A DNA stretch of 64,000 nucleotides, taken from Desulfobacterales bacterium. Lineage in GTDB: Bacteria > Desulfobacterota > Desulfobacteria > Desulfobacterales > Desulfobacteraceae. Each line of letters begins with the position of its first letter. Position 1 is the stretch's first letter. A model generated the notes under the pieces. That model worked only from the letters and a program-made list of their open reading frames with translations. It was not told where the DNA came from and searched no databases. The position numbers and the translations under genes were made by a program. Location of the stretch: the NCBI GenBank assembly GCA_023143455.1, contig JAGLHT010000009.1, forward strand, positions 1-64,000, read 5' to 3'. Shown here piece after piece: positions 9,193 through 17,850 of this stretch.

Positions 9193-9223
9193 AATGGTTA
9201 AACCATTCGGCATGAGATGTCAA
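9193..9223 (-). promoter_or_regulatory. GntR/FadR-type operator and promoter of the dehydrogenase operon
   Basis: A perfect inverted repeat AATGGT-TAA-ACCATT occupies 9193-9207. FadR-subfamily GntR regulators (FadR, PdhR, LldR) recognise TGGTnnnACCA sites. Reading the minus strand, TTGACA (complement of 9218-9223) lies just upstream, and the repeat covers the position of the -10 element, so a bound repressor would block transcription. The matching regulator is encoded at the far end of the same cluster. Confidence 0.7.
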
Positions 9224-9316
9224 TATTTATTTTAAAACTTTTTATATTAAACCATTACCTTTGATTCTATCTCTGACAAGCCATCTAATAATCTCTCAGT
9301 CTTCAATGATTCAATA

Positions 9317-9345
9317 TTGTTTTTTGTGCCCTATACTGATATGAT
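9317..9345 (+). promoter_or_regulatory. Probable pyrD promoter
   Basis: TTGTTT (9317-9322), a 17-base spacer and TATGAT (9340-9345) lie 36 bases before the pyrD start. No attenuator or Pur/Pyr operator was recognised. A lone ACCATT half-site lies between this and the divergent operon. Confidence 0.5.
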
Positions 9346-9380
9346 TTCTGAATTAATTTATGATATAAAGTAAAAATGAT

Positions 9381-10277
9381 ATGAGTATCCAATTTTTAGA
9401 CACAACATTAAAAAACACTACTGTCCTGGCATCGGGAATCCTCGGGAACAACAAGGATATTCTGGAACGGGTATATAATAATGGATGTGCTTTAGTCACC
9501 ATGAAATCCATTGGTCCTGAGCCCAGAGATGGGCATAACAACCCAACTGTTATTGATCTAGGTCATGGCATAATAAATGCTGTGGGTCTTCCCACCCCTG
9601 GATATACAAACATGGAAAAAGAATGGAAAGATCTTGAGACAAGAGACTTTCCATTATCAGCAAGCATCTATGGCGGTTCTGTTGAAGAATATGCAAGGGT
9701 TGCTGAGTTTGTATCTAAGCAGAAACCTGATATGATCGAAGTCAATATTTCCTGCCCAAACTCTGAAAAGCACGGCATGACTTTTGGGGTACACGCAAAA
9801 TCTGCCCATGAAGTTGTCTCTGCTGTTAAAAAAGTAACCAATGTCCCTTTAATAGCAAAGCTTACACCCCAGGCTCTAAATATTGCAGAAATTGCAAAAG
9901 CTTGTGAAGACGCAGGAGCAGATGCCATCTGTGCAATCAATACAGTAGGTCCGGGCATGGTAATTGACATAGAATCGGGCATGCCTGTGCTTGATTTTAA
10001 AAAAGGTGGTCTTTCAGGCCCTATGATCAAGCCGGTTGCTATACGTTGTGTATATGACATATACAAAGCTGTCAAAATACCCATTATCGGACTTGGTGGT
10101 ATTTCTACAGGCGAGGATGCAATTGAAATGATTATGGCAGGTGCAACTCTGACAGGGATTGGTAGTGCAGTTAAGACCAGAGGCATCAATGTGTTTGGAC
10201 TAGTCACAAAGGAAATGACAAGGTGGCTGGATCGCCATAATAGTACAATTGATAGTATCCGAGGTGCGGCTCATTAA
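9381..10277 (+). CDS. pyrD: Dihydroorotate dehydrogenase, catalytic subunit (class 1B)
   Basis: 298 residues. FMN-containing TIM-barrel enzyme that oxidises dihydroorotate to orotate in pyrimidine synthesis. Seen are the N-terminal TTLKNTTVLASGILG, the EVNISCPNSEKHG active-site loop with the catalytic Cys of class 1B enzymes (class 2 has Ser), and the glycine-rich phosphate loops GLGGISTGEDA and GIGSA. The pyrK electron-transfer gene overlaps its end, which agrees with the NAD-linked 1B type. Confidence 0.95.
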   Translation: MSIQFLDTTLKNTTVLASGILGNNKDILERVYNNGCALVTMKSIGPEPRDGHNNPTVIDLGHGIINAVGLPTPGYTNMEKEWKDLETRDFPLSASIYGGSVEEYARVAEFVSKQKPDMIEVNISCPNSEKHGMTFGVHAKSAHEVVSAVKKVTNVPLIAKLTPQALNIAEIAKACEDAGADAICAINTVGPGMVIDIESGMPVLDFKKGGLSGPMIKPVAIRCVYDIYKAVKIPIIGLGGISTGEDAIEMIMAGATLTGIGSAVKTRGINVFGLVTKEMTRWLDRHNSTIDSIRGAAH

Positions 10278-11091
10278 AAACATTAAAGACCATATCATGC
10301 TTAAAGTTGCAGGCAAACAAGAGGAAAATCCTGAGTTTGCAACGCTTTTTTTCAACTCTTCTCTGATATTTAAACCAGGTCAGTTTATAATGCTCTGGAT
10401 TCCCGAGGTAGATGAAAAGCCATATACTCTTTCTTCTGTTTCAGACAAAAAATTTGGTATCACCATTGAGGCAAAAGGCATTTTTTCAAAAAAAGCAATT
10501 TCATTGAAAAAAGATGATCTTGTTGGTATCAGGGGCCCCTTTGGAAATGGCTTTACCTTACCTAAACCAGGTGACAGTATTGCAATAGTCGCAGGAGGGT
10601 GCGGTTTGGCTCCCCTTGCACCTCTCCTGGATAGAATAAATCACGATAGAGTAAGTATAACCTGTATCCATGGAGCAAGATCAAAGGATTATCTTTTGTT
10701 TAAAGATAGATTCAAGTTTGAACGTTATTTCTGTACTGATGATGGAAGCCTTGGTCATAAAGGTTTTGTTACTGATCTTCTTAAAGAGAAAATTGCCGAT
10801 GGAAATACTTTTAACAAAGTTTATACCTGCGGCCCTGAAATTATGATGCACAAAGTTTTTGAAATATGCGAGAAACATAACATCCATTGTCAGGTATCCC
10901 TTGAAAGATATATGCGGTGTGGATTTGGACTATGCGGTGCCTGTGTTTGCGGAAAAGAAGTAGTCTGCAAGGACGGACCTGTATTCGGGTCTGAGAAGTT
11001 AAGAGACATGGAAGACTTTAACAAAACAGCTCTATTAAAATCTGGAAAGGAAGTTGCCCTGGATGATTATTTTGCATGGCGACATCCCTAA
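10249..11091 (+). CDS. pyrK: Dihydroorotate dehydrogenase electron-transfer subunit
   Basis: FAD/[2Fe-2S] protein passing electrons from PyrD to NAD. It has a ferredoxin-reductase-like FAD domain (FKPGQFIMLWIP, KPYTLSSVS), an NAD-binding domain (GGCGLAPLAPL) and a C-terminal cluster site RCGFGLCGACVCGKEVVC. The start is uncertain. The longest frame opens with TTG at 10249, which overlaps pyrD by 29 bases, and GTG at 10264 is also possible. Neither has a clear Shine-Dalgarno sequence, so translation is probably coupled to pyrD. Confidence 0.92.
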   Translation: MIVSEVRLIKNIKDHIMLKVAGKQEENPEFATLFFNSSLIFKPGQFIMLWIPEVDEKPYTLSSVSDKKFGITIEAKGIFSKKAISLKKDDLVGIRGPFGNGFTLPKPGDSIAIVAGGCGLAPLAPLLDRINHDRVSITCIHGARSKDYLLFKDRFKFERYFCTDDGSLGHKGFVTDLLKEKIADGNTFNKVYTCGPEIMMHKVFEICEKHNIHCQVSLERYMRCGFGLCGACVCGKEVVCKDGPVFGSEKLRDMEDFNKTALLKSGKEVALDDYFAWRHP

Positions 11092-11116
11092 CCTTAAATA
11101 AATTAAGGAAATGCCC

Positions 11117-11785
11117 ATGACATATAAAGAAGAATTTATCGAATTTCTTGTTCAATGCAATGCTCTCAAATTTGGAGAGTTTACTTTGAAAAGTGGTAGA
11201 GTTGCCCCATATTTTATTAACACTGGCATGTTTGATACCGGAGCTAAAATCAGTAAACTCGGACAATTTTATGCCCATGCCATAAAAGAGCATTTTGCAG
11301 ATGGGTTTGATGGTATTTATGGACCTGCTTACAAAGGAATACCTCTGTGCATATCAGCAAGCATTGCCCTGAATGAAATGGGCATTGATAAAGGATATGT
11401 TTTTAATAGAAAAGAAGCAAAAACCTATGGAGATAAAAGCACAGTAGTTGGCATGGAATTAAAAACTGACTCAGAACTGATACTTATTGATGACGTAATC
11501 ACTTCGGGCAAAGCAATAAGAGAATCACTTGTGACCCTGAAAGCCAACAATAACCCAGAAGTCAAAGGAATTATAATTAGTGTTGATCGCCAGGAAAAAG
11601 GGAAAACAAATCAAAATGCTCTAAAAGAAGTGGAAGAAATTTTAGACATCCCAATTCATCCAATTGTTACCATCACCCAGATAAAACAATACCTTCATAA
11701 CAAAAAAATAAATGGAGAAGTTTATCTAAATGATGAAATGCTTGCAAAAATAGACAATTATCTTACTGAATATGGCGCTGAATAA
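11117..11785 (+). CDS. pyrE: Orotate phosphoribosyltransferase
   Basis: 222 residues. It joins orotate to PRPP, the step after PyrD/PyrK. The PRPP-binding motif is LILIDDVITSGKAIRES, and the orotate region FTLKSGRVAPYFINTGMFD is typical. AAGGA at 11105-11109 selects the ATG at 11117 over the one at 11111, which would leave only one base of spacing. It completes a pyrD-pyrK-pyrE operon and converges on the HigA gene, whose stop lies nine bases away. Confidence 0.95.
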   Translation: MTYKEEFIEFLVQCNALKFGEFTLKSGRVAPYFINTGMFDTGAKISKLGQFYAHAIKEHFADGFDGIYGPAYKGIPLCISASIALNEMGIDKGYVFNRKEAKTYGDKSTVVGMELKTDSELILIDDVITSGKAIRESLVTLKANNNPEVKGIIISVDRQEKGKTNQNALKEVEEILDIPIHPIVTITQIKQYLHNKKINGEVYLNDEMLAKIDNYLTEYGAE

Positions 11786-11794
11786 ATTATAATT

Positions 11795-12103
11795 TTATGC
11801 AGCATCTGAATTTAGAACATGTACCTCTTTTTCAAGACGATCTGCTAAGAGATCTTGCGTTGTTTCAAGATCAAAGCGATTCTGTAAATTTAACCAGAAC
11901 CTGGGAGCCATGCCAAAAAACCGTCCCAAGCGTAAAGCAGTATCAGCAGTAATTGCACGTTTACAATGAACAATTTCATTAATACGCCTTGCCGACACAC
12001 TAATATCTTTTGCGATTCTATACTGACTTATACCCATTGGTTTTAAAAATTCCTCTGACAGAATTTCTCCTGGATGTATAACTGAAAGTTTTTTATTATT
12101 CAT
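11795..12103 (-). CDS. HigA-family antitoxin, without partner toxin
   Basis: 102-residue XRE-type helix-turn-helix protein of the HigA/VapI family. The N-terminal IHPGEILSEEFLKPMGIS is the family hallmark, and the helix-turn-helix covers about 25-75. GGAGAGG precedes the ATG. HigB toxins normally lie directly upstream of higA. Here only 25 bases separate it from the end of the oxidoreductase gene, and nothing HigB-like is on either side. It is either a remnant or a regulator acting alone. Confidence 0.85.
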   Translation of the reverse strand: MNNKKLSVIHPGEILSEEFLKPMGISQYRIAKDISVSARRINEIVHCKRAITADTALRLGRFFGMAPRFWLNLQNRFDLETTQDLLADRLEKEVHVLNSDAA

Positions 12104-12128
12104 AATCCTCTCCTAATGATAATATTAA

Positions 12129-14081
12129 TCACCCAATAATCTCTTGAGCTTCACTGATGCAATACATAAGGTGCCTTGGAAGCTTGGCATCTCCAATATA
12201 ATGAAACTCAATATTTGAGTCCTTTAAAAGTTTTGCAGCTTCTCTAATTGGGCTCATTTTTTCTGCAATAACAACAGTATCAAAGTTATCCAGTGATTGT
12301 TCTTCATTATTTGCTTTAAATACGACACCATTTTTTAGAAATTTTGCAATTGAAACATTCTTTATTAGTTTTACAGAATTTTCTTTTAATCTTTCTCTTA
12401 GATAATATCTGTCATTGGAGGACATCTCAGTTGCATAACTTGATTTTCTATTTAGGACAACAACATTTTTCCCTTTTTCAGCTAAAAAATCAGCTATGAG
12501 CAATGCTGACATACCACCACCAAGAACAAGGATATTATCTTTTATATCTTCTTGATTTTCATCATCTTCAAGAATATCAACACAAGTTAAAATTTCCATG
12601 TCTGATTGAAAAAGTCCCTTAACAAGGGGCATATCAGGCATGGAACCTGTGGCAAGTACAACTTTATCCGGATTTATTTTCTCTATTAGCTCTTTTGATA
12701 ATTCAGTATTAAATTCTATTTTAACATTCAGTCGATTCAGCTCGTTTGAAAAAAATTCAAGAATATCATTCAGGTCATCTCTACCCGGAGCTTTTGCAGC
12801 AAGAGAAAGCAAACCTCCATGATTTTCTTTTTTTTCGCATATTGTAACTTTATGCCCCTTTAATGCAAAATGACGGGCACAAGCCAAGCCTGATGGACCT
12901 GCACCAACAACCAAAACATTAAAAACTCTGTCTTTCTTTTCTGATGAACTTGTCTCTTTTTTATTCAATCTAAATTCACGACCCACATCAGGATTTACTA
13001 CACAGGATCCTGGTTCTCTTTGAAGAACTGCATGAATGCATCCAAGGCAGCATCCAATACAGGGGCGGATCTCAGTAAATCTTCCTTGTTTTGCTTTTTG
13101 AGGAAGATATGGATCTGCAAGCAAAGGTCTGCCCATGGCAATAAAATCTGCATCGCCATCCTGTAAAATCTTTTCCGCAAGCTTTGGATCTTTAATACGA
13201 CCCACAGCAGCCACAGGTATCGAAACAACCTTTTTAATGGCTTTTGCAAGATATACAAAACAGCCCTGTTCCCGATACATGGATGGGATAGTAAGTTCTT
13301 TTGATCCATATACACCAGCTGACACATGAAGATATGCAACACCTTTTTTTTCAATTAAAGGAGCAAGTTTTTTTGAATCTTCCAGACCCCATCCATTTTC
13401 CATATAGTCATCACCATTAATCCTGATCCCCAGAGGATAGTCTTGGGCAGTTTTTTTCTTAATGTCATCTATTACTTCAAATAAAAATCTTGTCCTGTTT
13501 TCAAAGGAACCACCATATTCATCTTCACGTATGTTTGAATTCTTTGACAGGAACTGACTTACAAGATATCCATGGGCACCATGGAGCTCTAGAAAATCAA
13601 AACCTGCTTCATAACATCTTCTTGCAGCATCTCCAAAGGATTCAACAGCTTCTTTTATTTCATGAATTTCCAGGGCCCGCACCGTTCCTTTTACTACAGC
13701 AGGAGCTGGTATGGCTGATGGGCCAACTTTTTCAGGAAGGTAGCACTGCCTGCCCCCATGCATAATCTGAATCCCGATTTTGGCATCATATTTTTTTATC
13801 TCTGTGGTAAGCACTTTTAATGGAGCTATGCAGCCATCATCCCATAACTTTGGAAGGGTTGGCAATTCCATACCAGCCGGATGAACATTCCCACCTCCCA
13901 CAAGAGTCATACCTGCTCCGCCTTTGGCTCTTTCAACAAGATATTGAGTTAGTTGATCTGTGACATAACCATTATCATCAACCCCAAAATTAATGCTCAT
14001 TGCAGACATTAAAATTCTGTTTTTTGATTTAAAATTACCAATTTGTATAGGCTTGAACAAAGCTTCCAATGCATTTGCCAT
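12129..14081 (-). CDS. NADH:flavin oxidoreductase / 2,4-dienoyl-CoA reductase-like enzyme
   Basis: 650 residues: an old-yellow-enzyme FMN barrel (1-330), a [4Fe-4S] site with ligands C341, C344, C348 and C360 in the exact spacing of 2,4-dienoyl-CoA reductase, then an FAD/NAD(P) domain pair (about 385-650, VLVVGAGPSGLACARHFALK). Family members include FadH, trimethylamine dehydrogenase and bile-acid enoate reductases. The nearby beta-oxidation operon makes an enoyl-CoA substrate plausible but not proven. GGAG is correctly spaced before the ATG. The next gene upstream on the same strand ends 17 bases away. Confidence 0.85.
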   Translation of the reverse strand: MANALEALFKPIQIGNFKSKNRILMSAMSINFGVDDNGYVTDQLTQYLVERAKGGAGMTLVGGGNVHPAGMELPTLPKLWDDGCIAPLKVLTTEIKKYDAKIGIQIMHGGRQCYLPEKVGPSAIPAPAVVKGTVRALEIHEIKEAVESFGDAARRCYEAGFDFLELHGAHGYLVSQFLSKNSNIREDEYGGSFENRTRFLFEVIDDIKKKTAQDYPLGIRINGDDYMENGWGLEDSKKLAPLIEKKGVAYLHVSAGVYGSKELTIPSMYREQGCFVYLAKAIKKVVSIPVAAVGRIKDPKLAEKILQDGDADFIAMGRPLLADPYLPQKAKQGRFTEIRPCIGCCLGCIHAVLQREPGSCVVNPDVGREFRLNKKETSSSEKKDRVFNVLVVGAGPSGLACARHFALKGHKVTICEKKENHGGLLSLAAKAPGRDDLNDILEFFSNELNRLNVKIEFNTELSKELIEKINPDKVVLATGSMPDMPLVKGLFQSDMEILTCVDILEDDENQEDIKDNILVLGGGMSALLIADFLAEKGKNVVVLNRKSSYATEMSSNDRYYLRERLKENSVKLIKNVSIAKFLKNGVVFKANNEEQSLDNFDTVVIAEKMSPIREAAKLLKDSNIEFHYIGDAKLPRHLMYCISEAQEIIG

Positions 14082-14098
14082 GAGTAGCTCCTATTTTT

Positions 14099-15160
14099 TC
14101 AATTTGTCAGTTGAGTATAGATAAAATCATCCCAGGATTTATGAGAAAAGAGGTTTGATGCTGGTGTTAAAGAATACAGCGCATCGGCTGCCATCATTAC
14201 CACAGCATTTGTCCATGAAATTTTTTGTTCAGGCCAGATTGTATTATCTGGAAATGTGTATCCACACCAGAACGTATTGTCTTCATAAGTGCAATCTTGT
14301 ATCCATGAAAAAACTCTCATAGCAAGGTCTATTTTCCCTACTGCTTCAAGAGCGAGAACCAGTTCTGCAGTCTCAGCCATTGTTATCCATGGTCGATCAG
14401 ACACACATCTGACACCCATTCCTTCAACAACATATTTATTCCATTGTTTTTCTATCCTTTTTTCAGCATCAACTCCGACAATGGCGCCTGAAAGCACAGG
14501 GTAAAACCAGTACATGGAATACCTTGATTTACTGATATTGTAAACATGAGATTGCTTTTGAATTGAATATTTAAGTTTTTTAAAAGCTTTTTTCCATTGT
14601 TCTACTTCTCTTCCCAAAATCAACCCAATGGAAATTGCACATTTAAGACTCATAAATACAGAGCTTGATCCTGTAAGAAGAGCCATGGGGTCAATCTTAC
14701 CCTCAGGACTTTTTGCCCAGAAAATTTCTCCTCGGTCAGTTTGAAGGCTTAAGGCAAAATCAATTCCTTTTTTTAAGGTTTGCCACATTGTTTTTAGAAA
14801 TTCGGTGTTTTTGGTTATCAGCCAGGAGTGGAACAAGCCTGTTGCAATGTATGATGACATATTACTTTCAAGGGTTTTATCAAGAGGTTCGCCATTCATA
14901 TAAGAAGAATACCATGATCCGTCTTGGTTTTGATTTTTTTTCATCCATTCAAATGCAAGCATGGCTTCTTTGTGATACCCACTTATATTGAGCCCCATGG
15001 CTGATTCAACAAGATCCCAAGGATCAGTTTTACCTTGTTTATGCCATGGTATTTCACCTTTTTTATTTTGCAAATTAGCAATAGAATATCCAAGAGAGGG
15101 AATACTCAAAGATACATCATGGGGTAAACTGTCTCTGTTTCCAGTTTTTAACACCTGCAT
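14099..15160 (-). CDS. Alpha/alpha-toroid (six-hairpin) protein of unknown function
   Basis: 353 residues with repeating helical hairpins and motifs such as GEIPWHKQGKTDPWD, NQDGSWYSSY and DRPWITMAETAELVLALEA. These are features of the six-hairpin glycosidase/terpene-cyclase superfamily. No catalytic acid pair or DxDD motif could be assigned, so the reaction is unknown. The frame extends to an ATG at 15214, but AGGAG eight bases upstream supports the ATG at 15160. It is probably co-transcribed with the enoate-reductase-like gene. No signal peptide is visible, so it is presumably cytoplasmic. Confidence 0.6.
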   Translation of the reverse strand: MQVLKTGNRDSLPHDVSLSIPSLGYSIANLQNKKGEIPWHKQGKTDPWDLVESAMGLNISGYHKEAMLAFEWMKKNQNQDGSWYSSYMNGEPLDKTLESNMSSYIATGLFHSWLITKNTEFLKTMWQTLKKGIDFALSLQTDRGEIFWAKSPEGKIDPMALLTGSSSVFMSLKCAISIGLILGREVEQWKKAFKKLKYSIQKQSHVYNISKSRYSMYWFYPVLSGAIVGVDAEKRIEKQWNKYVVEGMGVRCVSDRPWITMAETAELVLALEAVGKIDLAMRVFSWIQDCTYEDNTFWCGYTFPDNTIWPEQKISWTNAVVMMAADALYSLTPASNLFSHKSWDDFIYTQLTN

Positions 15161-15336
15161 TAAAAAATCTCCTGTCACTAATGACTGCATGCTTCTACAT
15201 GAATACAAATTCATATCATTTTTTGAGACAATTTATCATAATCCAAAATTTCTTTCAATGGGGTCATTACAAATAACCTTTTGAAATTAGCTTATAATAT
15301 TTAAAAGTTGAACTTAAAAAATTTTAATATTTTTTC

Positions 15337-15385
15337 TTGACACCTGCAATAACTTTCTGTTACAAAATGAATGAGTATTCATTTA
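15337..15385 (+). promoter_or_regulatory. Promoter with FadR(TetR)-type operator for beta-oxidation operon
   Basis: TTGACA (15337-15342) and TACAAA (15361-15366, 18-base spacer) form a promoter. Directly after it, 15368-15385 reads TGAATGAGTATTCATTTA, matching the TGAATGAmTAnTCATTCA box of the TetR-family FadR regulators of Gram-positive beta-oxidation at all but two defined positions. A repressor there would block initiation until acyl-CoA releases it. No intact TetR gene lies in the window. Confidence 0.65.
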
Positions 15386-15429
15386 TTCAAAAATCTAATA
15401 TTTTTAAAACATTAATATAGGAGGGGGCA

Positions 15430-17838
15430 ATGAAAAGAAAAATTAGAAAGGTCGCAATAATTGGGTCTGGGATTATGGGAGGTGGGATAGCAGCTCTTCT
15501 CGCCGGTGCCGGAATAAAAGTTCTGCTTTTGGATATTGTTCCCTTTGATTTAAAGGATGAAGAAAAAAACGATCCGATTGCAAGAAATAGAATTGTAAAA
15601 GCCGGCTTTGATGCTGCGCTTAATTCCAAACCAGACCTTTTTATGAGTAAAAAGGATGCATCTCTTATTGAGATTGGAAACCTTGATGATGATTTTGAAA
15701 AACTCAAAGAATGTGACTGGATTTGTGAAGTTGTAGTAGAAAACCTTAAAATCAAACAAAAACTTTTTAAACGAATTGAAAAGGTAAGAAAACCTGATTG
15801 CATAGTAACATCAAACACTTCAGGTATTCCACTTAAGGCTATTTGTGAAGGATTTTCAAAAGAATTCAAGCAGCACTTCATGGGCACACATTTTTTTAAC
15901 CCTGTAAGGTACATGCATCTTTTAGAACTTATTCCAGGTGCTGAAACTCTACCAAAAGTTCTTGATTTCATAGCAAAATTTGGGGAAAAAAACCTTGGCA
16001 AGGGTATTGTATGGGCAAAAGATACTCCAAACTTTGTAGGAAACAGAATTGGAATTCAGGGCATTGGAATAATCATGCAGGCAATGATTAAAGAAGGTAT
16101 GACTATCCCTGAAATCGATTCAATATTCGGACCAGCACTAGGGCGACCCAAAACAGCTATATTTAAAACAGTTGACCTTGTTGGTCTAGATACGGTGGAT
16201 CATGTATGCAAGAACTCATATGAGCTTTGTCCTGATGATGAGCAAAGAAATTCTCTTATCATGCCTGAGTTTGCTTCTAAAATGGTTGAGAAAAAACTTT
16301 TTGGAAATAAAACAAAAGCAGGATTTTACAAAACTGATTTCACGCCAGATGGGAAACGAGTTAAAAAAGTAATAAACTCTAAAACTCTTGAATATGAAGA
16401 CCTTGTAAGGCCAACATTCCCATGTCTTGATGAAGCAAAGAAAAAAGACACCCTTGCCGGAAAAATCGAATCTGTTCTTAAGGGTGATGACAAAGGCGCA
16501 ATTTTTGCCTGGAAAATGGCTGCCAACAGTTTTCAATACGCAGCTTCCAGAATCCCTGAGATCGCAGATACAATCGTTGAAATAGATAATTCCATGAAAT
16601 GGGGTTATAACTTTGAGATGGGTCCGTTTGAAGTTTGGGATACCTACGGTATTAAAGAAGCAGTCGAGCGCATGGAAAAAGAAGATCTGAAAGTTCCTGC
16701 GAATGTGAAAACAATGCTTGAAAAAGGCAATACTTGTTTTTACAAACTTGAAAATGGCATAAAATTTTTTTATGATTTTGCCTCTTCTTCTTACAAAGAA
16801 GTACCTGTTGCAAAATCTATGGTATCCATTGCAGCTGCCAAGGGCAACAACAAAACTGTCATGGGAAACAAGTCTGCAAGCCTTGTTGACATAGGAAATG
16901 GTGTTTTCTGTGTTGAATTCCATACAAAAATGAACGCAATAAATGCTGAAATTGTTGATTCAATGGCCGGTGCCCTTGAGTATGTTGATAAAAACGGAGT
17001 TGGCCTTGTAATTGGTAATGAAGCTGGTGGAATGCCAGGAGCTTTTTCTGCCGGCGCTGACTTAGGTTTTATATCAAAACTCTGCCATGATAAAAAATAT
17101 TCAGAAATTAATGCTTTCCTTAAAAAAGCTCAGGATGGCATTCAAGCTTCAAAATATGCTCCATTCCCTGTTGTTGCGGCACCTTATGGTATGACCCTTG
17201 GCGGTGGATGCGAAACATGTCTTGGTGCAGACAGAATAGTTGCACACTCAGAACTTTTTATGGGCCTTGTTGAAATTGGTGTTGGACTTCTTCCTGCTGG
17301 TGGTGGAACAATGAATATGTGGAAAAAATTCATAAGTGCTCTTCCTGCCGGTGTTGCTAAAGACACTGACCTTGCAAAACTTTTTATTCCAGCATTTATG
17401 AATATTGCAATGGCACAATTTTCAATGTCTGCTGCAAAAGCGAAAAGCTTAGGGTTCCTTGGTGCAACTGACAGAATAGTCTTCAACCGGGACAACCTGG
17501 TTGGCGAAGCAAAAAAAGAAGTTCTGAAAATGGTTGATGATGCCTATGCTCCACCAGCAAAGCAGCCACTCAGAGTTATGGGTAATGGTGGACAAGGAAT
17601 GGTTAATGCTGAGCTTTTTAATTTTCTTCAAGGCAAGTTCATGAGTGAGCATGATTCATTCCTTGCAAAACGTATTGCATTTGTTATGAGCGGTGGTGAC
17701 GTTAAATCAGGTAGTTATGTTGATGAAGAAACAATTCTCAAGCTCGAACGAGATGCTTTTGTTGATTTTGCAAAAGAAGAAAAAACAGTTGCAAGGATTG
17801 ATCATATGTTGAAAACAAGCAAACCGCTTAGAAATTAA
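15430..17838 (+). CDS. 3-hydroxyacyl-CoA dehydrogenase / enoyl-CoA hydratase fusion (FadN-like)
   Basis: 802 residues carrying two beta-oxidation activities. The NAD-binding 3-hydroxyacyl-CoA dehydrogenase comes first (GSGIMGGGIAALLAGAG near residue 12, then the catalytic-domain motif around GTHFFNPVRYM), and a crotonase domain lies in the C-terminal part (GAFSAGADL and GMTLGGGCETCLGADRIVA). This order is that of Bacillus FadN and the reverse of E. coli FadB. GGAGG precedes the ATG. The thiolase gene follows 12 bases later, giving a fadN-fadA operon. Confidence 0.9.
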   Translation: MKRKIRKVAIIGSGIMGGGIAALLAGAGIKVLLLDIVPFDLKDEEKNDPIARNRIVKAGFDAALNSKPDLFMSKKDASLIEIGNLDDDFEKLKECDWICEVVVENLKIKQKLFKRIEKVRKPDCIVTSNTSGIPLKAICEGFSKEFKQHFMGTHFFNPVRYMHLLELIPGAETLPKVLDFIAKFGEKNLGKGIVWAKDTPNFVGNRIGIQGIGIIMQAMIKEGMTIPEIDSIFGPALGRPKTAIFKTVDLVGLDTVDHVCKNSYELCPDDEQRNSLIMPEFASKMVEKKLFGNKTKAGFYKTDFTPDGKRVKKVINSKTLEYEDLVRPTFPCLDEAKKKDTLAGKIESVLKGDDKGAIFAWKMAANSFQYAASRIPEIADTIVEIDNSMKWGYNFEMGPFEVWDTYGIKEAVERMEKEDLKVPANVKTMLEKGNTCFYKLENGIKFFYDFASSSYKEVPVAKSMVSIAAAKGNNKTVMGNKSASLVDIGNGVFCVEFHTKMNAINAEIVDSMAGALEYVDKNGVGLVIGNEAGGMPGAFSAGADLGFISKLCHDKKYSEINAFLKKAQDGIQASKYAPFPVVAAPYGMTLGGGCETCLGADRIVAHSELFMGLVEIGVGLLPAGGGTMNMWKKFISALPAGVAKDTDLAKLFIPAFMNIAMAQFSMSAAKAKSLGFLGATDRIVFNRDNLVGEAKKEVLKMVDDAYAPPAKQPLRVMGNGGQGMVNAELFNFLQGKFMSEHDSFLAKRIAFVMSGGDVKSGSYVDEETILKLERDAFVDFAKEEKTVARIDHMLKTSKPLRN

Positions 17839-17850
17839 AGGAGGAATACG

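Noticed and set aside
9668-10207. 179-codon open frame on the minus strand
   Set aside because: Lies entirely inside pyrD, which has full motif support; composition is that of an antisense shadow.
10249-10263. Firm choice of pyrK start
   Set aside because: TTG at 10249 and GTG at 10264 are both possible and neither has a Shine-Dalgarno sequence; left open.
16216-16923. 235-codon minus-strand frame
   Set aside because: Shadow of the FadN-like gene, rich in Phe, Cys and Lys with no recognisable domain.
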